Source: Sphingobacterium hotanense (GTDB lineage: Bacteria > Bacteroidota > Bacteroidia > Sphingobacteriales > Sphingobacteriaceae). Taken from it: a stretch of 64,000 nucleotides of DNA. This document shows, in pieces, positions 18,384 to 25,325 of this stretch. Position numbers and translations under genes: made by a program. Under the pieces are notes generated by a model that worked only from the letters and a program-made list of their open reading frames with translations, was not told the DNA's origin and did not search any database. Within the stretch, counting starts at the first letter, position 1. Each line of letters opens with the position of its first letter. The stretch spans positions 3,409,618 to 3,473,617 of the forward strand of contig NZ_CP030848.1 in assembly GCF_008274825.1 (NCBI RefSeq), in the 5' to 3' direction.

Positions 18384-18609
18384 CTTTGGTTTAAACAGAG
18401 AGTAATTGATGAATAAATACTTAATAGAAGATATAAGGTATTACCTAACGGAAGCGTTAGGATGAATAAGGCAGGTTGAACATTATTTTGAAGTAGCTTT
18501 GGTTTAAACAGAGAGTAATTGATGAATAAATACTTAATAGCAGATATAAGGTATTACCTAACGGAAGCGTTAGGATGAATAAGGCAGGTTGAACATTATT
18601 TTGAAGTAG
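18384..18609 (+). repeat. 113-bp tandem duplication inside the left end of IS110 copy 1
   Basis: 18384-18496 and 18497-18609 both begin CTTTGGTTTAAACAG and end TTTTGAAGTAG. They differ at one visible position (GAAGATATAAGG versus GCAGATATAAGG). Copy 2 has a single unit. The duplication repeats the first RNA hairpin and the left-target-guide part of the predicted bridge RNA. Confidence 0.9.
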
Positions 18610-18722
18610 TCAATGAGGACTTTTCCTGGTATCTGTGCCTACCTTATTCATTGCCTAAGGCCAAACTAGAATAGTTTTATTATCAAAGGTACTTCAAAGG
18701 TACTAGGTAACGGGCAATTTTT
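18542..18722 (+). ncRNA. Predicted bridge RNA of IS110 copy 1
   Basis: Same elements as in copy 2 at an offset of 1688 bp. Hairpin CCTAACG/CGTTAGG at 18557-18574, left target guide TTTTGAA at 18599-18605, right target guide TTTTCCTGG at 18621-18629, left donor guide CTAGAATA at 18666-18673, right donor guide CAAAGGTA at 18684-18691. The upstream duplicated unit adds a second copy of the first hairpin and left target guide. Confidence 0.75.
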
Positions 18723-18750
18723 CAATCATTTACATTAAAAAGTTTAGATC

Positions 18751-19743
18751 ATGAAAAAAGATCGTATTACCTTAGGTGTCGACGTTTCAAAGAAGACATT
18801 GGACATCTGCCATTGGGGCACCCATGATTTCATTAAGATCGAGAACAACAGTTCGGGATTTAAGCAATTGGCAAAGTGGATGCGAGGGAAAGGTTTTGTA
18901 TCAAGCCAGGTCTTCTTCATCATGGAATATACTGGTGGATATGAATATAGATTCCTGCAGTATTGCGAGTCAAAAGGTCTTTCGTATACACGCAAATCTG
19001 GTCTAGAGATCAAGAAGTCGATGGGCATGGTCCGTGGCAAGAGCGATAAGCAAGACTCCTTTAGGATTGCCCAGTATGGGGAAGAAAAGGCTTATATGCT
19101 CGAACCAAGCGGGAAATTGAACTCTGCAATATTTGATCTTAAGCAGCTAATCTCCTTTCGTAAACGTTTAGTGAGAGCGATGGCCGGTTACAAAGCGAGC
19201 AGCTCTGAGCGCAAGGCGATGTACGGGAAGGACGCCGGGAAGGTGATCCAGCAGGTCAGTAAAACAATGATAGATGTTTGTAAGAAAGAGATCTACAAAG
19301 TAGAACGAGAAATCTTACAGCTCATCGAAAGCGATGAATCGCTCAACAGGAACTATCAGATCCTCAAAAGCGTTAAAGGGATAGGCCCTATCAATGCCTG
19401 GATGACGATCGTTTATACGGAGAATTTCAAGGCCTTTACCGATCCCCGAAAATACGCTGTCTATGCCGGTGTGATACCATTTGAACACACTTCCGGGACC
19501 AGTATTCGCGGTCGAAAGCGAGTCTCGCATATGGCCAACAAGGCCATAAAGCAGGAGTTGAACCAAGCGGCAAAGATTGCCATTACCCATGACAAGACGC
19601 TCCGAGAATATGCGCAACGGAAGCTCACAACCAAAGCTTACCCGCTGGTCTTGAACAATGTGAAATTCAAGCTGATTTTGATCATGTTTTCCTTGATCGG
19701 ACGACAAGAGATGTATCGGGAAGATTATCATTATGCAGCGTGA
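18751..19743 (+). CDS. IS110-family transposase (recombinase), copy 1
   Basis: 330 aa, intact. An N-terminal RuvC-like DEDD domain: Asp in TLGVDVSKKTLD, Glu in FFIMEYTGGYEY, and Asp in GKSDKQDSFR. A coiled-coil middle (about 140-195) leads to the C-terminal Tnp domain with SVKGIGPINAWM and the conserved Ser-rich HTSGTSIRGRKRVSH. The protein differs from copy 2 at about ten residues, most of them in the middle coil. It is preceded by about 365 bp of non-coding element sequence, and only about 49 bp follow it. Confidence 0.96.
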   Translation: MKKDRITLGVDVSKKTLDICHWGTHDFIKIENNSSGFKQLAKWMRGKGFVSSQVFFIMEYTGGYEYRFLQYCESKGLSYTRKSGLEIKKSMGMVRGKSDKQDSFRIAQYGEEKAYMLEPSGKLNSAIFDLKQLISFRKRLVRAMAGYKASSSERKAMYGKDAGKVIQQVSKTMIDVCKKEIYKVEREILQLIESDESLNRNYQILKSVKGIGPINAWMTIVYTENFKAFTDPRKYAVYAGVIPFEHTSGTSIRGRKRVSHMANKAIKQELNQAAKIAITHDKTLREYAQRKLTTKAYPLVLNNVKFKLILIMFSLIGRQEMYREDYHYAA

Positions 19744-19790
19744 TAGAAAAAATATTAAAGAAAATTTGCATATGTCAAAAACCTAGAATA

Positions 19791-19888
19791 CCAGGAAAGG
19801 AAGGATTTGAGGATTGACAGGATCGGGTAGAAACTTATTTGCATTCTGCCAGATCTTGATAATCCTTGCATCCTTCCTTTCCTGGTTC
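19791..19888. repeat. Inverted pair of the dispersed AGGA repeat after IS110 copy 1
   Basis: A forward unit (CCAGGAAAGGAAGGAT, 19791-19827, the interrupted target of the IS) faces a reverse unit (TCCTTGCATCC then TTCCTTTCCTGGTTCA, 19850-19888). Together they can fold into a long imperfect hairpin. Confidence 0.8.
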
Positions 19889-19892
19889 AAGA

Positions 19893-20027
19893 CAATACGA
19901 ACCTTCGTTTACTCAAAACCCTTGTAAAGCCCTTTCATAACCCATTCACTCCCCTTTCATAACCGCTCCGAAAGGGCTATGATATGGGAGTGAATGAGGA
20001 GTGATTAAGCTATGAATAAAATGTCTC
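19893..20027. other. Intergenic segment with interleaved inverted repeats, no ORF
   Basis: AGCCCTTTC (19928-19936) pairs with GAAAGGGCT (19970-19978), and CATTCACTCCC (19943-19953) pairs with GGGAGTGAATG (19986-19996). The arms alternate A-B-A'-B', which would allow a pseudoknot or two exclusive hairpins. CCTTTCATAACC occurs twice. No coding potential seen. Confidence 0.55.
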
Positions 20028-20185
20028 TGAACCAAGAAAGGAAGGATGCAAGGATTGGCAGGATTTGGTCTAATATCTAACATCTATTGTCTAATGTCTG
20101 TTTTGAACCAAGAAAGGAAGGATGCAAGGATGAACAGGATCAGGTCTAATATCTAACATCTATTGTCTAATGTCTGTTTTGAACC
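20028..20185 (+). repeat. 76-bp tandem repeat array (units 1-2 and start of unit 3), split by IS110 copy 2
   Basis: TGAACC opens each unit at 20028, 20104 and 20180, exactly 76 bp apart. Each unit is a 37-bp AGGA core (AAGAAAGGAAGGATGCAAGG and on) plus a heptad array CTAATAT-CTAACAT-CTATTGT-CTAATGT. Unit 3 is cut by the IS after GAACC, resumes at 21479, and unit 4 begins at 21551, again 76 bp on once the IS is removed. Confidence 0.9.
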
Positions 20186-20229
20186 TTTGGTTTAAACAGA
20201 GAGTAATTGATGAATAAATACTTAATAGA

Positions 20230-20410
20230 AGATGTAAGGTATTACCTAACGGAAGCGTTAGGATGAATAAGGCAGGTTGAACATTATTTTGAAGTAGTCA
20301 ACGAGGACTTTTCCTGGTATCTGTGCCTACCTTATTCATTGCCTAAGGCCAAACTAGAATAGTTTTATTATCAAAGGTACTTCAAAGGTACTAGGTAACG
20401 GGCAATTTTT
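20230..20410 (+). ncRNA. Predicted bridge RNA of IS110 copy 2
   Basis: Lies between the left end and the transposase, where IS110-group elements encode their bridge RNA. Visible parts: hairpin CCTAACG-GAAG-CGTTAGG (20245-20262). Target loop stem ATGAATAAGG (20263-20272) with CCTTATTCAT (20330-20339), extended by four pairs with one mismatch. Left target guide TTTTGAA (20287-20293). Apical stem AGTC/GACT (20296-20309). Right target guide TTTTCCTGG (20309-20317). Donor loop stem TTGCCTA/TAGGTAA (20339-20345/20392-20398). Left donor guide CTAGAATA (20354-20361). Right donor guide CAAAGGTA (20372-20379, repeated at 20383-20390). Guide pairing is described in the findings. Confidence 0.8.
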
Positions 20411-20438
20411 CAATCATTTACATTAAAAAGTTTAGATC

Positions 20439-21431
20439 ATGAAAAAAGATCGTATTACCTTAGGTGTCGACGTGTCTAAGAAGACATTGGACATCTGCCA
20501 TTGGGGCACACATGATTTCATTAAGATCGAGAACAACAGTTCGGGATTTAAGCAATTGGCAAAGTGGATGCGAGGGAAAGGTTTTGTATCAAGCCAAGTC
20601 TTCTTTATCATGGAATATACTGGTGGATATGAATACAGATTCCTGCAGTATTGCGAGTCAAAAGGTCTTTCGTATACACGCAAATCTGGTCTAGAGATCA
20701 AGAAGTCGATGGGCATGGTCCGTGGCAAGAGCGATAAGCAAGACTCCTTTAGGATTGCCCAGTATGGGGAAGAAAAGGCTTATATGCTCGAACCAAGCGG
20801 TAAATTGAATTCTACAATATTTGATCTTAAGCAGCTGATCTCCTTTCGTAAACGTCTAGTGAGAGAGATGGCCGGTTACAAAGCGAGCAGCTCTGAGCGC
20901 AAGGCGATGTACGGGAAAGACGCAGGGAAGGCGATCCTGAAGGTCAGTAAAACAATGATAGATGTTTATAAGAAAGAGATCTACAGAGTAGAACGAGAAA
21001 TCTTACAGCTCATCGAAAGCGATGAATCGCTCAACAGGAACTATCAGATCCTCAAAAGCGTCAAAGGGATAGGCCCGGTCAATGCCTGGATGACGATCGT
21101 TTATACGGAGAATTTCAAGGCTTTTACCGATCCCCGAAAATACGCTGTCTATGCCGGTGTGATACCATTTGAGCACACTTCCGGGACCAGTATTCGCGGT
21201 CGAAAGCGAGTCTCGCATATGGCCAACAAGGCCATCAAGCAGGAGTTGAACCAAGCGGCAAAGATTGCCATTACACATGACAAGACGCTCCGAGAATATA
21301 CGCAACGGAAGCTCACAACCAAAGCTTACCCGTTGGTCTTGAACAATGTGAAATTCAAGCTGATTCTGATCATGTTTTCCTTGATCGGACGACAGGAGAT
21401 GTATCGGGAAGATTATCATTATGCAGCGTGA
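20439..21431 (+). CDS. IS110-family transposase (recombinase), copy 2
   Basis: 330 aa, intact, the same domain order as copy 1 (DEDD RuvC-like domain, coil, Tnp domain with HTSGTSIRGRKR). Differences from copy 1 include NSTIF for NSAIF, VREMAG for VRAMAG, KAILKVSK for KVIQQVSK, VYKKEIYRVE for VCKKEIYKVE, IGPVNA for IGPINA and EYTQRK for EYAQRK. The 5' and 3' non-coding parts are almost identical to copy 1. Confidence 0.96.
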   Translation: MKKDRITLGVDVSKKTLDICHWGTHDFIKIENNSSGFKQLAKWMRGKGFVSSQVFFIMEYTGGYEYRFLQYCESKGLSYTRKSGLEIKKSMGMVRGKSDKQDSFRIAQYGEEKAYMLEPSGKLNSTIFDLKQLISFRKRLVREMAGYKASSSERKAMYGKDAGKAILKVSKTMIDVYKKEIYRVEREILQLIESDESLNRNYQILKSVKGIGPVNAWMTIVYTENFKAFTDPRKYAVYAGVIPFEHTSGTSIRGRKRVSHMANKAIKQELNQAAKIAITHDKTLREYTQRKLTTKAYPLVLNNVKFKLILIMFSLIGRQEMYREDYHYAA

Positions 21432-21478
21432 TAGAAAAAATATTAAAGAAAATTTGCATATGTCAAAAACCTAGAATA

Positions 21479-21587
21479 CCAGGAAAGGAAGGATGCAAGG
21501 ATTGGCAGGATCGGGTCTAATATCTAACATCTATTGTCCAATGTCTGTTTTGAACCAAGAAAGGAAAGATGCAAGGATGAACAGGAT
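21479..21587 (+). repeat. 76-bp array, rest of unit 3 and start of unit 4
   Basis: Continues the array of 20028-20185 to the right of IS110 copy 2. Unit 4 opens with TGAACC at 21551. The heptad part reads CTAATAT-CTAACAT-CTATTGT-CCAATGT. Confidence 0.85.
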
Positions 21588-21608
21588 CAGCGGTCTCAGG
21601 TAATATTG

Positions 21609-21630
21609 GAGACGTTTAGTGAAACGTCTC
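21609..21630. repeat. 9-bp hairpin between direct and inverted 76-bp units
   Basis: GAGACGTTT-AGTG-AAACGTCTC. It sits near the symmetry centre between the forward 76-bp units and the inverted units at 21669-21782. No T-run follows, so it is not a typical terminator. Confidence 0.6.
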
Positions 21631-21668
21631 TATGCATTGGCGTCCTATTTATTAGTGACGAATACATT

Positions 21669-21782
21669 GATCCTGCCATTCCTTAAATCCTTCCTTTCCT
21701 GGTTCAGACTAGATATTAGACAACAGACAACAGACATTAGACCCGATCCTGCCAATCCTTAAATCCTTCCTTTCATGGTTCA
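21669..21782 (-). repeat. Inverted-orientation 76-bp repeat units
   Basis: Reverse-orientation TGAACC starts lie at 21706 and 21782, again exactly 76 bp apart. Between them is a heptad series TAGATAT-TAGACAA-CAGACAA-CAGACAT-TAGACCC. Facing the forward units, this makes a large imperfect palindrome. Confidence 0.85.
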
Positions 21783-21842
21783 AAACAAACTCTCCTTCCT
21801 TTCCTTCATTTCAAAACAAACTTTTCTCAAAAAATAAACTAC

Positions 21843-21867
21843 AAAAAGGGCGCCTACTGGGGCGCCC
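21843..21867 (-). terminator. Hairpin terminator downstream of ddl
   Basis: Minus strand GGGCGCC / GGCGCCC stem with a 6-nt loop followed by five T. Related to the GGCGCC hairpins near 9.8 and 11.8 kb. A TAG heptad array (plus-strand CTA at 21875, 21882, 21896, 21903, degenerate at 21889) lies between it and the ddl stop. Confidence 0.8.
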
Positions 21868-21919
21868 TACATTTCTAATATCTAAAATCTGATGTCTAAT
21901 ATCTAAACAATACTAACTA

Positions 21920-22924
21920 CTACTCTCCCATTGCCGCTTCGATCAGCTCGCCGTAAAATGCGGTTTCTGTTCTTCCAGATGCGCGGACTTGTTGAGGGAT
22001 AAAGGATTGTGCCGTTTGGCCTGGTACGGTATTGATTTCGATGAAGAAGAATTTATCCGTATTGTTTTCAATAAAGAAGTCGATACGAACCATTCCTTTA
22101 CAATTTAGGCGGATATAGATTTCTTTGATTAATCGATCTGCGCGTTCTTTTTGTTCCGTATTTAAGTCGGCTGGTGTAATTTCCTCCGTTAAGCCTGGGG
22201 TATATTTAGCTTCGTAATCGAAGAATTCTCGTGTTGTTCTCACTTCGGTGGCCGGCAATACCTGCAGTTCACCTTTGGCATCGCGGTAGATTCCTTGGGA
22301 GAATTCCCTTCCGTTTACAAACTCTTCCACCAATACCTGGTAGCCTGTGTTTTCCGCGTCGTAAGCATTGTCGAGTGCCTGCTTCAGCGCGCTCCATTCG
22401 GAGACTTTGCTCATGCCGATGCTGCTGCCGCCGGCATTCGGTTTAACAAAAATGGGTAAGCTCAGTTTTTCTGTTACCATATCGACGGAAACTGGACGGT
22501 GCTCTTTGAACAACAACACGGACTTCGCGACATTGAGCTCTGGAATATCTTGTACTATTGCTTTAGTATAGCCTTTATTCATTGTTAAAGCCGATGTTAG
22601 AGCTGTACAAGATGTATATGGCAGGCCGATCATGTCGAAATATCCTTGCAAGCGGCCATCTTCTCCCGGTACACCGTGAATAATGATAAAGGCGACGTCG
22701 AACGTGACTTTATTGCCAGCAAGTTCCAGCGAAAAATCCTGTCGATCGATCTCATGTTTCGCCCCTTGCTCATCCTCATAAAACCAGCTATCTAAAGAGA
22801 TAGTAATGGGATATACATCATATTTGTCCTTATCGATTTGACTATATACGAAGGCGGCACTTTTAAATGAAACCTCGGCTTCACCAGTATATCCACCTTT
22901 TACTAAAGCAACTTTTGTTTTCAT
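21920..22924 (-). CDS. ddl: D-alanine--D-alanine ligase
   Basis: 334 aa ATP-grasp enzyme that makes D-Ala-D-Ala for peptidoglycan. Motifs in order: HGVPGEDGRLQGYFD (substrate Glu/Gly region), LTMNKGYTK, FVKPNAGGSSIGMSKV (ATP-binding loop), and the metal-binding end MVRIDFFIE plus FFIEINTVPG. The length is close to the family norm. Divergent from the PASTA/mltG operon, and the two divergent -7 elements lie only about 25 bp apart. Confidence 0.96.
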   Translation of the reverse strand: MKTKVALVKGGYTGEAEVSFKSAAFVYSQIDKDKYDVYPITISLDSWFYEDEQGAKHEIDRQDFSLELAGNKVTFDVAFIIIHGVPGEDGRLQGYFDMIGLPYTSCTALTSALTMNKGYTKAIVQDIPELNVAKSVLLFKEHRPVSVDMVTEKLSLPIFVKPNAGGSSIGMSKVSEWSALKQALDNAYDAENTGYQVLVEEFVNGREFSQGIYRDAKGELQVLPATEVRTTREFFDYEAKYTPGLTEEITPADLNTEQKERADRLIKEIYIRLNCKGMVRIDFFIENNTDKFFFIEINTVPGQTAQSFIPQQVRASGRTETAFYGELIEAAMGE

Positions 22925-22941
22925 AATATATTATCAAGAAG

Positions 22942-22949
22942 CAAATATA
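22942..22949 (-). promoter_or_regulatory. Candidate -7 element for ddl
   Basis: Minus-strand TATATTTG fits TAnnTTTG, 18 bp before the ddl ATG at 22924. No clear -33 TTG. Confidence 0.55.
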
Positions 22950-22950
22950 A

Positions 22951-22981
22951 TTTGAGATACGAGGAAAAACGAATATTTTTG
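22951..22981 (+). promoter_or_regulatory. Bacteroidota-type promoter of the PASTA/mltG operon
   Basis: TTTG at 22951-22954, 19-bp spacer, TATTTTTG at 22974-22981: a full match to the sigma-ABfr consensus TTTG-N19-TAnnTTTG. Expected start about 75 bp before the first ATG. Confidence 0.75.
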
Positions 22982-23063
22982 CCTTAATTATCGATGATAT
23001 TTCCCGGGATTCTGAAAAGTGGAATTAATATTGTGATAGCAAAACATTTAAAGCAACAGATTG

Positions 23064-23867
23064 ATGTCTAAATTCTTTTTATACTTAAGGACGAGTACGT
23101 TTCGAAAAAACTTAATTGCCGCCTTGATTTTTATTGTCGTTCTTTTTGTGGTCGTTTATTTCGGATTGAAAATATACACTAAACATGGAGATTCTCAGGA
23201 AGTTCCTGTTTTAAAGGGATTGCATATTAATGAGGCCTTGAAGATTTTGGACAATGCAGGGTTGGAATACGAGGTTGACTCGATCTATCAGATGGATGCC
23301 AAACCAGGCTTAGTAATCGATCAGGATCCGGATCCTAAATCCCATGTTAAGGGTGGTAGAACGATCTATTTGACGATCATTACGCAGTCTGCGCCAGAAA
23401 TTGCGTTTCCCGAGATTGTTGACAAGACATTTATTGAAGCATCTGCCATCTTGAAGAACCACTCTTTAAAAATCGCAGACACTACATATATCAACGATAT
23501 CGCTCGTGATGTCGTTTTAGAGGTTAAATTCTCAGGTCAGGTGATCCAACCTGGACGTATGGTTCCAAAGGGGTCAAGAATCAGTTTGGTATTAGGCAAT
23601 GGACGTGGCGATTCTGAAGTTGATATTCCTAATCTTGTCGGACAATCCGTAGAAGAAGCGAAATTCGCATTGGCAGGTTTAGGATTAACATTAGGCTCAA
23701 TCTCCTTCTCGGATAACTCCCGCGATACGTTAAACGCACGTATTGTGAGCCAAAGTCCCGACACCAGCACGCATGTAATCTCCATCGGAAGTGCAGTCCA
23801 CGTGACCTTGGCGATGCCAACGGCTGCACCAGCAACTCCTGTGAATCCTACAACGCCTCAAAACTAA
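23064..23867 (+). CDS. PASTA domain protein with one membrane anchor
   Basis: 267 aa. A short cytoplasmic N-terminus and one transmembrane helix (about 18-38, LIAALIFIVVLFVVVYFGL) are followed by three PASTA repeats: about 45-110 (VPVLKGLHINEALKILDNAG), 112-185 (FPEIVDKTFIEASAILKNH) and 187-255 (IPNLVGQSVEEAKFALAGLG). PASTA domains bind peptidoglycan or muropeptides. There is no kinase or transpeptidase domain. The ATG at 23064 is preferred over the TTG at 23061. The neighbours ddl and mltG support a cell-wall role. Only 4 bp separate it from mltG. Confidence 0.9.
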   Translation: MSKFFLYLRTSTFRKNLIAALIFIVVLFVVVYFGLKIYTKHGDSQEVPVLKGLHINEALKILDNAGLEYEVDSIYQMDAKPGLVIDQDPDPKSHVKGGRTIYLTIITQSAPEIAFPEIVDKTFIEASAILKNHSLKIADTTYINDIARDVVLEVKFSGQVIQPGRMVPKGSRISLVLGNGRGDSEVDIPNLVGQSVEEAKFALAGLGLTLGSISFSDNSRDTLNARIVSQSPDTSTHVISIGSAVHVTLAMPTAAPATPVNPTTPQN

Positions 23868-23871
23868 GAAC

Positions 23872-24912
23872 ATGTCAGAAAACAGAAAGAAGAATAGCGC
23901 CTTAAAGGTTATATTGATTATTATTTTAGTTGTGGGTCTTGCTGTGGCATGGATTGGCTATCGGGCATTTATAGCACCGAGCATCGCGACCTCCGAAGAG
24001 TACTTTTATGTACATACCGACGAGCCCTATGAAAGCGTAATTAAACGTATTGAGGATGAGGGTATTGTTAAGAACCCGAGCTACTTCAACTATGTAGCGA
24101 GAGCAATGGATTTGCAGACTGGAATCAAGCCGGGTCGATACAAACTTTCGAAAGATTTGAGCAATCGTCGTTTTATTGGTAATCTACGTGGTGGTTATCA
24201 GGAGGCGGTTCCCTTCCGTTTTCAGAACTTGCGCTTAAAAGAGAATTTCGCAGGTGCTTTGGGTAAAAACTTTGAAGCCGATTCAACGACGTTCTTAAAT
24301 CTGTTGAACAATGAAGCTTTAGCTGAGAAGTACGGATTTAATAAGGATAACTTCTTCTTGATGTTCATTCCGAACACGTATGAGATTTATTGGAACACGA
24401 AACCAGAAGAGATCATCGACCGTTTTTCGAAAGAATATGCAAAATTTTGGAATGCTGACCGCAAGGCGAAGGCTGCAGCATTGAACATGACGCCTGAAGA
24501 GGTGAGTGTATTAGCGTCAATTGTTAAAGGAGAAGCATTGCACGTGGATGAAATGCCAGAGATTGCCGGCTTATACATTAATCGTTTGAAGCGTGGTATG
24601 TTATTACAGGCTGACCCTACCGTTATTTTTGCGAACAATGATTTTACTATTCGACGAGTTTTAAATCGCCATTTAACCATTGATAATCCCTATAATACAT
24701 ACCGTTATAAAGGATTGCCTCCGGGGCCGATTATGATGCCAAGTATTGCTTCCATCGATGCTGTATTAAATTATAATCAGCATGAGTACATTTATATGTG
24801 TGCAAAGGATGATTTCTCGGGTTACCACAATTTTGCGAAGACCGTTGCTGAGCATCAAGTTAATGCTAGGAAGTTTCAGCAGGCGCTTGACGCAAGAAAT
24901 ATCAAGAAATAA
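23872..24912 (+). CDS. mltG: Endolytic peptidoglycan transglycosylase MltG
   Basis: 346 aa YceG-type lytic transglycosylase. One N-terminal membrane helix (about 9-31) is followed by a LysM-like region and the catalytic domain. The catalytic glutamate is in SIVKGEALHVDEMPEIAGLY. LQADPTVIFA, NPYNTYRYKGLPPGPI and the YMCAKDDFSGYHNFAKT end are diagnostic. It cuts nascent glycan strands and is thought to set their length. Overlaps functionally with the PASTA protein and ddl upstream. Confidence 0.95.
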   Translation: MSENRKKNSALKVILIIILVVGLAVAWIGYRAFIAPSIATSEEYFYVHTDEPYESVIKRIEDEGIVKNPSYFNYVARAMDLQTGIKPGRYKLSKDLSNRRFIGNLRGGYQEAVPFRFQNLRLKENFAGALGKNFEADSTTFLNLLNNEALAEKYGFNKDNFFLMFIPNTYEIYWNTKPEEIIDRFSKEYAKFWNADRKAKAAALNMTPEEVSVLASIVKGEALHVDEMPEIAGLYINRLKRGMLLQADPTVIFANNDFTIRRVLNRHLTIDNPYNTYRYKGLPPGPIMMPSIASIDAVLNYNQHEYIYMCAKDDFSGYHNFAKTVAEHQVNARKFQQALDARNIKK

Positions 24913-24914
24913 TT

Positions 24915-25325
24915 ATGTTTTCCTATAAACATCAAGTCCGCGTCCGTTATGCCGAAACGGACAATATGGGCTATGTATATTACGGCAACTATGCTGCTTA
25001 CTACGAGGTAGCACGTACCGAAATGTTGCGTAGCACGGGTATCTCCTATAAGGAGCTAGAGGATATGGGCGTGATGCTACCGGTCATTGAGTTGCATTGC
25101 CAATATATTAAAGCGGCGAAGTATGATGATTTAATCACTATAAATATTTATATTAGGGAAAAGCCAGGCATTAGGATTAAATTTGAGTATGAGCTATTTA
25201 ACGAAGAGGGCGAGTTACTAAATACGGGGTCCACGCAGCTTGTTTTTGTGGACATGGAACGTAATAGACCGTGTAGACCTCCGGCGATATTCCAAGAGAA
25301 AATGGCTCCATTTTTTGGAGAATAA
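24915..25325 (+). CDS. Acyl-CoA thioesterase, YbgC/FadM-like (hot-dog fold)
   Basis: 136 aa. The N-terminal active-site segment RYAETDNMGYVYYGNYAAYY carries the conserved Asp and the Tyr/His-region of the 4-hydroxybenzoyl-CoA thioesterase family. Probably hydrolyses an acyl-CoA or acyl-ACP in the cytoplasm; the substrate cannot be read. It sits 2 bp after mltG, and its stop directly abuts the next start codon. Confidence 0.9.
   Translation: MFSYKHQVRVRYAETDNMGYVYYGNYAAYYEVARTEMLRSTGISYKELEDMGVMLPVIELHCQYIKAAKYDDLITINIYIREKPGIRIKFEYELFNEEGELLNTGSTQLVFVDMERNRPCRPPAIFQEKMAPFFGE

Larger units (their letters stand above)
18385..19792 (+). mobile_element. IS110-family element, copy 1 (1408 bp, with a duplicated left end)
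   Basis: Comparison with copy 2 and with intact target repeats sets the ends. The left flank TTTTGAACC joins TTTGGTTTAAAC, and the right end CTAGAATA-CC joins AGGAAAGG. Without the element this reads TTTTGAACC-AGGAAAGG, the dispersed repeat core, so the shared bases are CC. There are no long terminal inverted repeats, as expected for IS110. Copy 1 is 113 bp longer than copy 2, exactly the size of a tandem duplication at its left end. Confidence 0.9.
20186..21480 (+). mobile_element. IS110-family element, copy 2 (1295 bp)
   Basis: Left flank TTTTGAACC joins TTTGGTTTAAAC, and the right end CTAGAATA-CC joins AGGAAAGG. The 76-bp period of the surrounding array is restored exactly when 1295 bp are removed, which independently confirms the boundaries. 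Length equals copy 1 minus its 113-bp duplication. Confidence 0.93.

Noticed and set aside
19315..19731. Antisense 138-aa ORF inside IS110 (also 21003-21419)
   Set aside because: A shadow of the transposase frame, present in both copies only because the copies are near identical.
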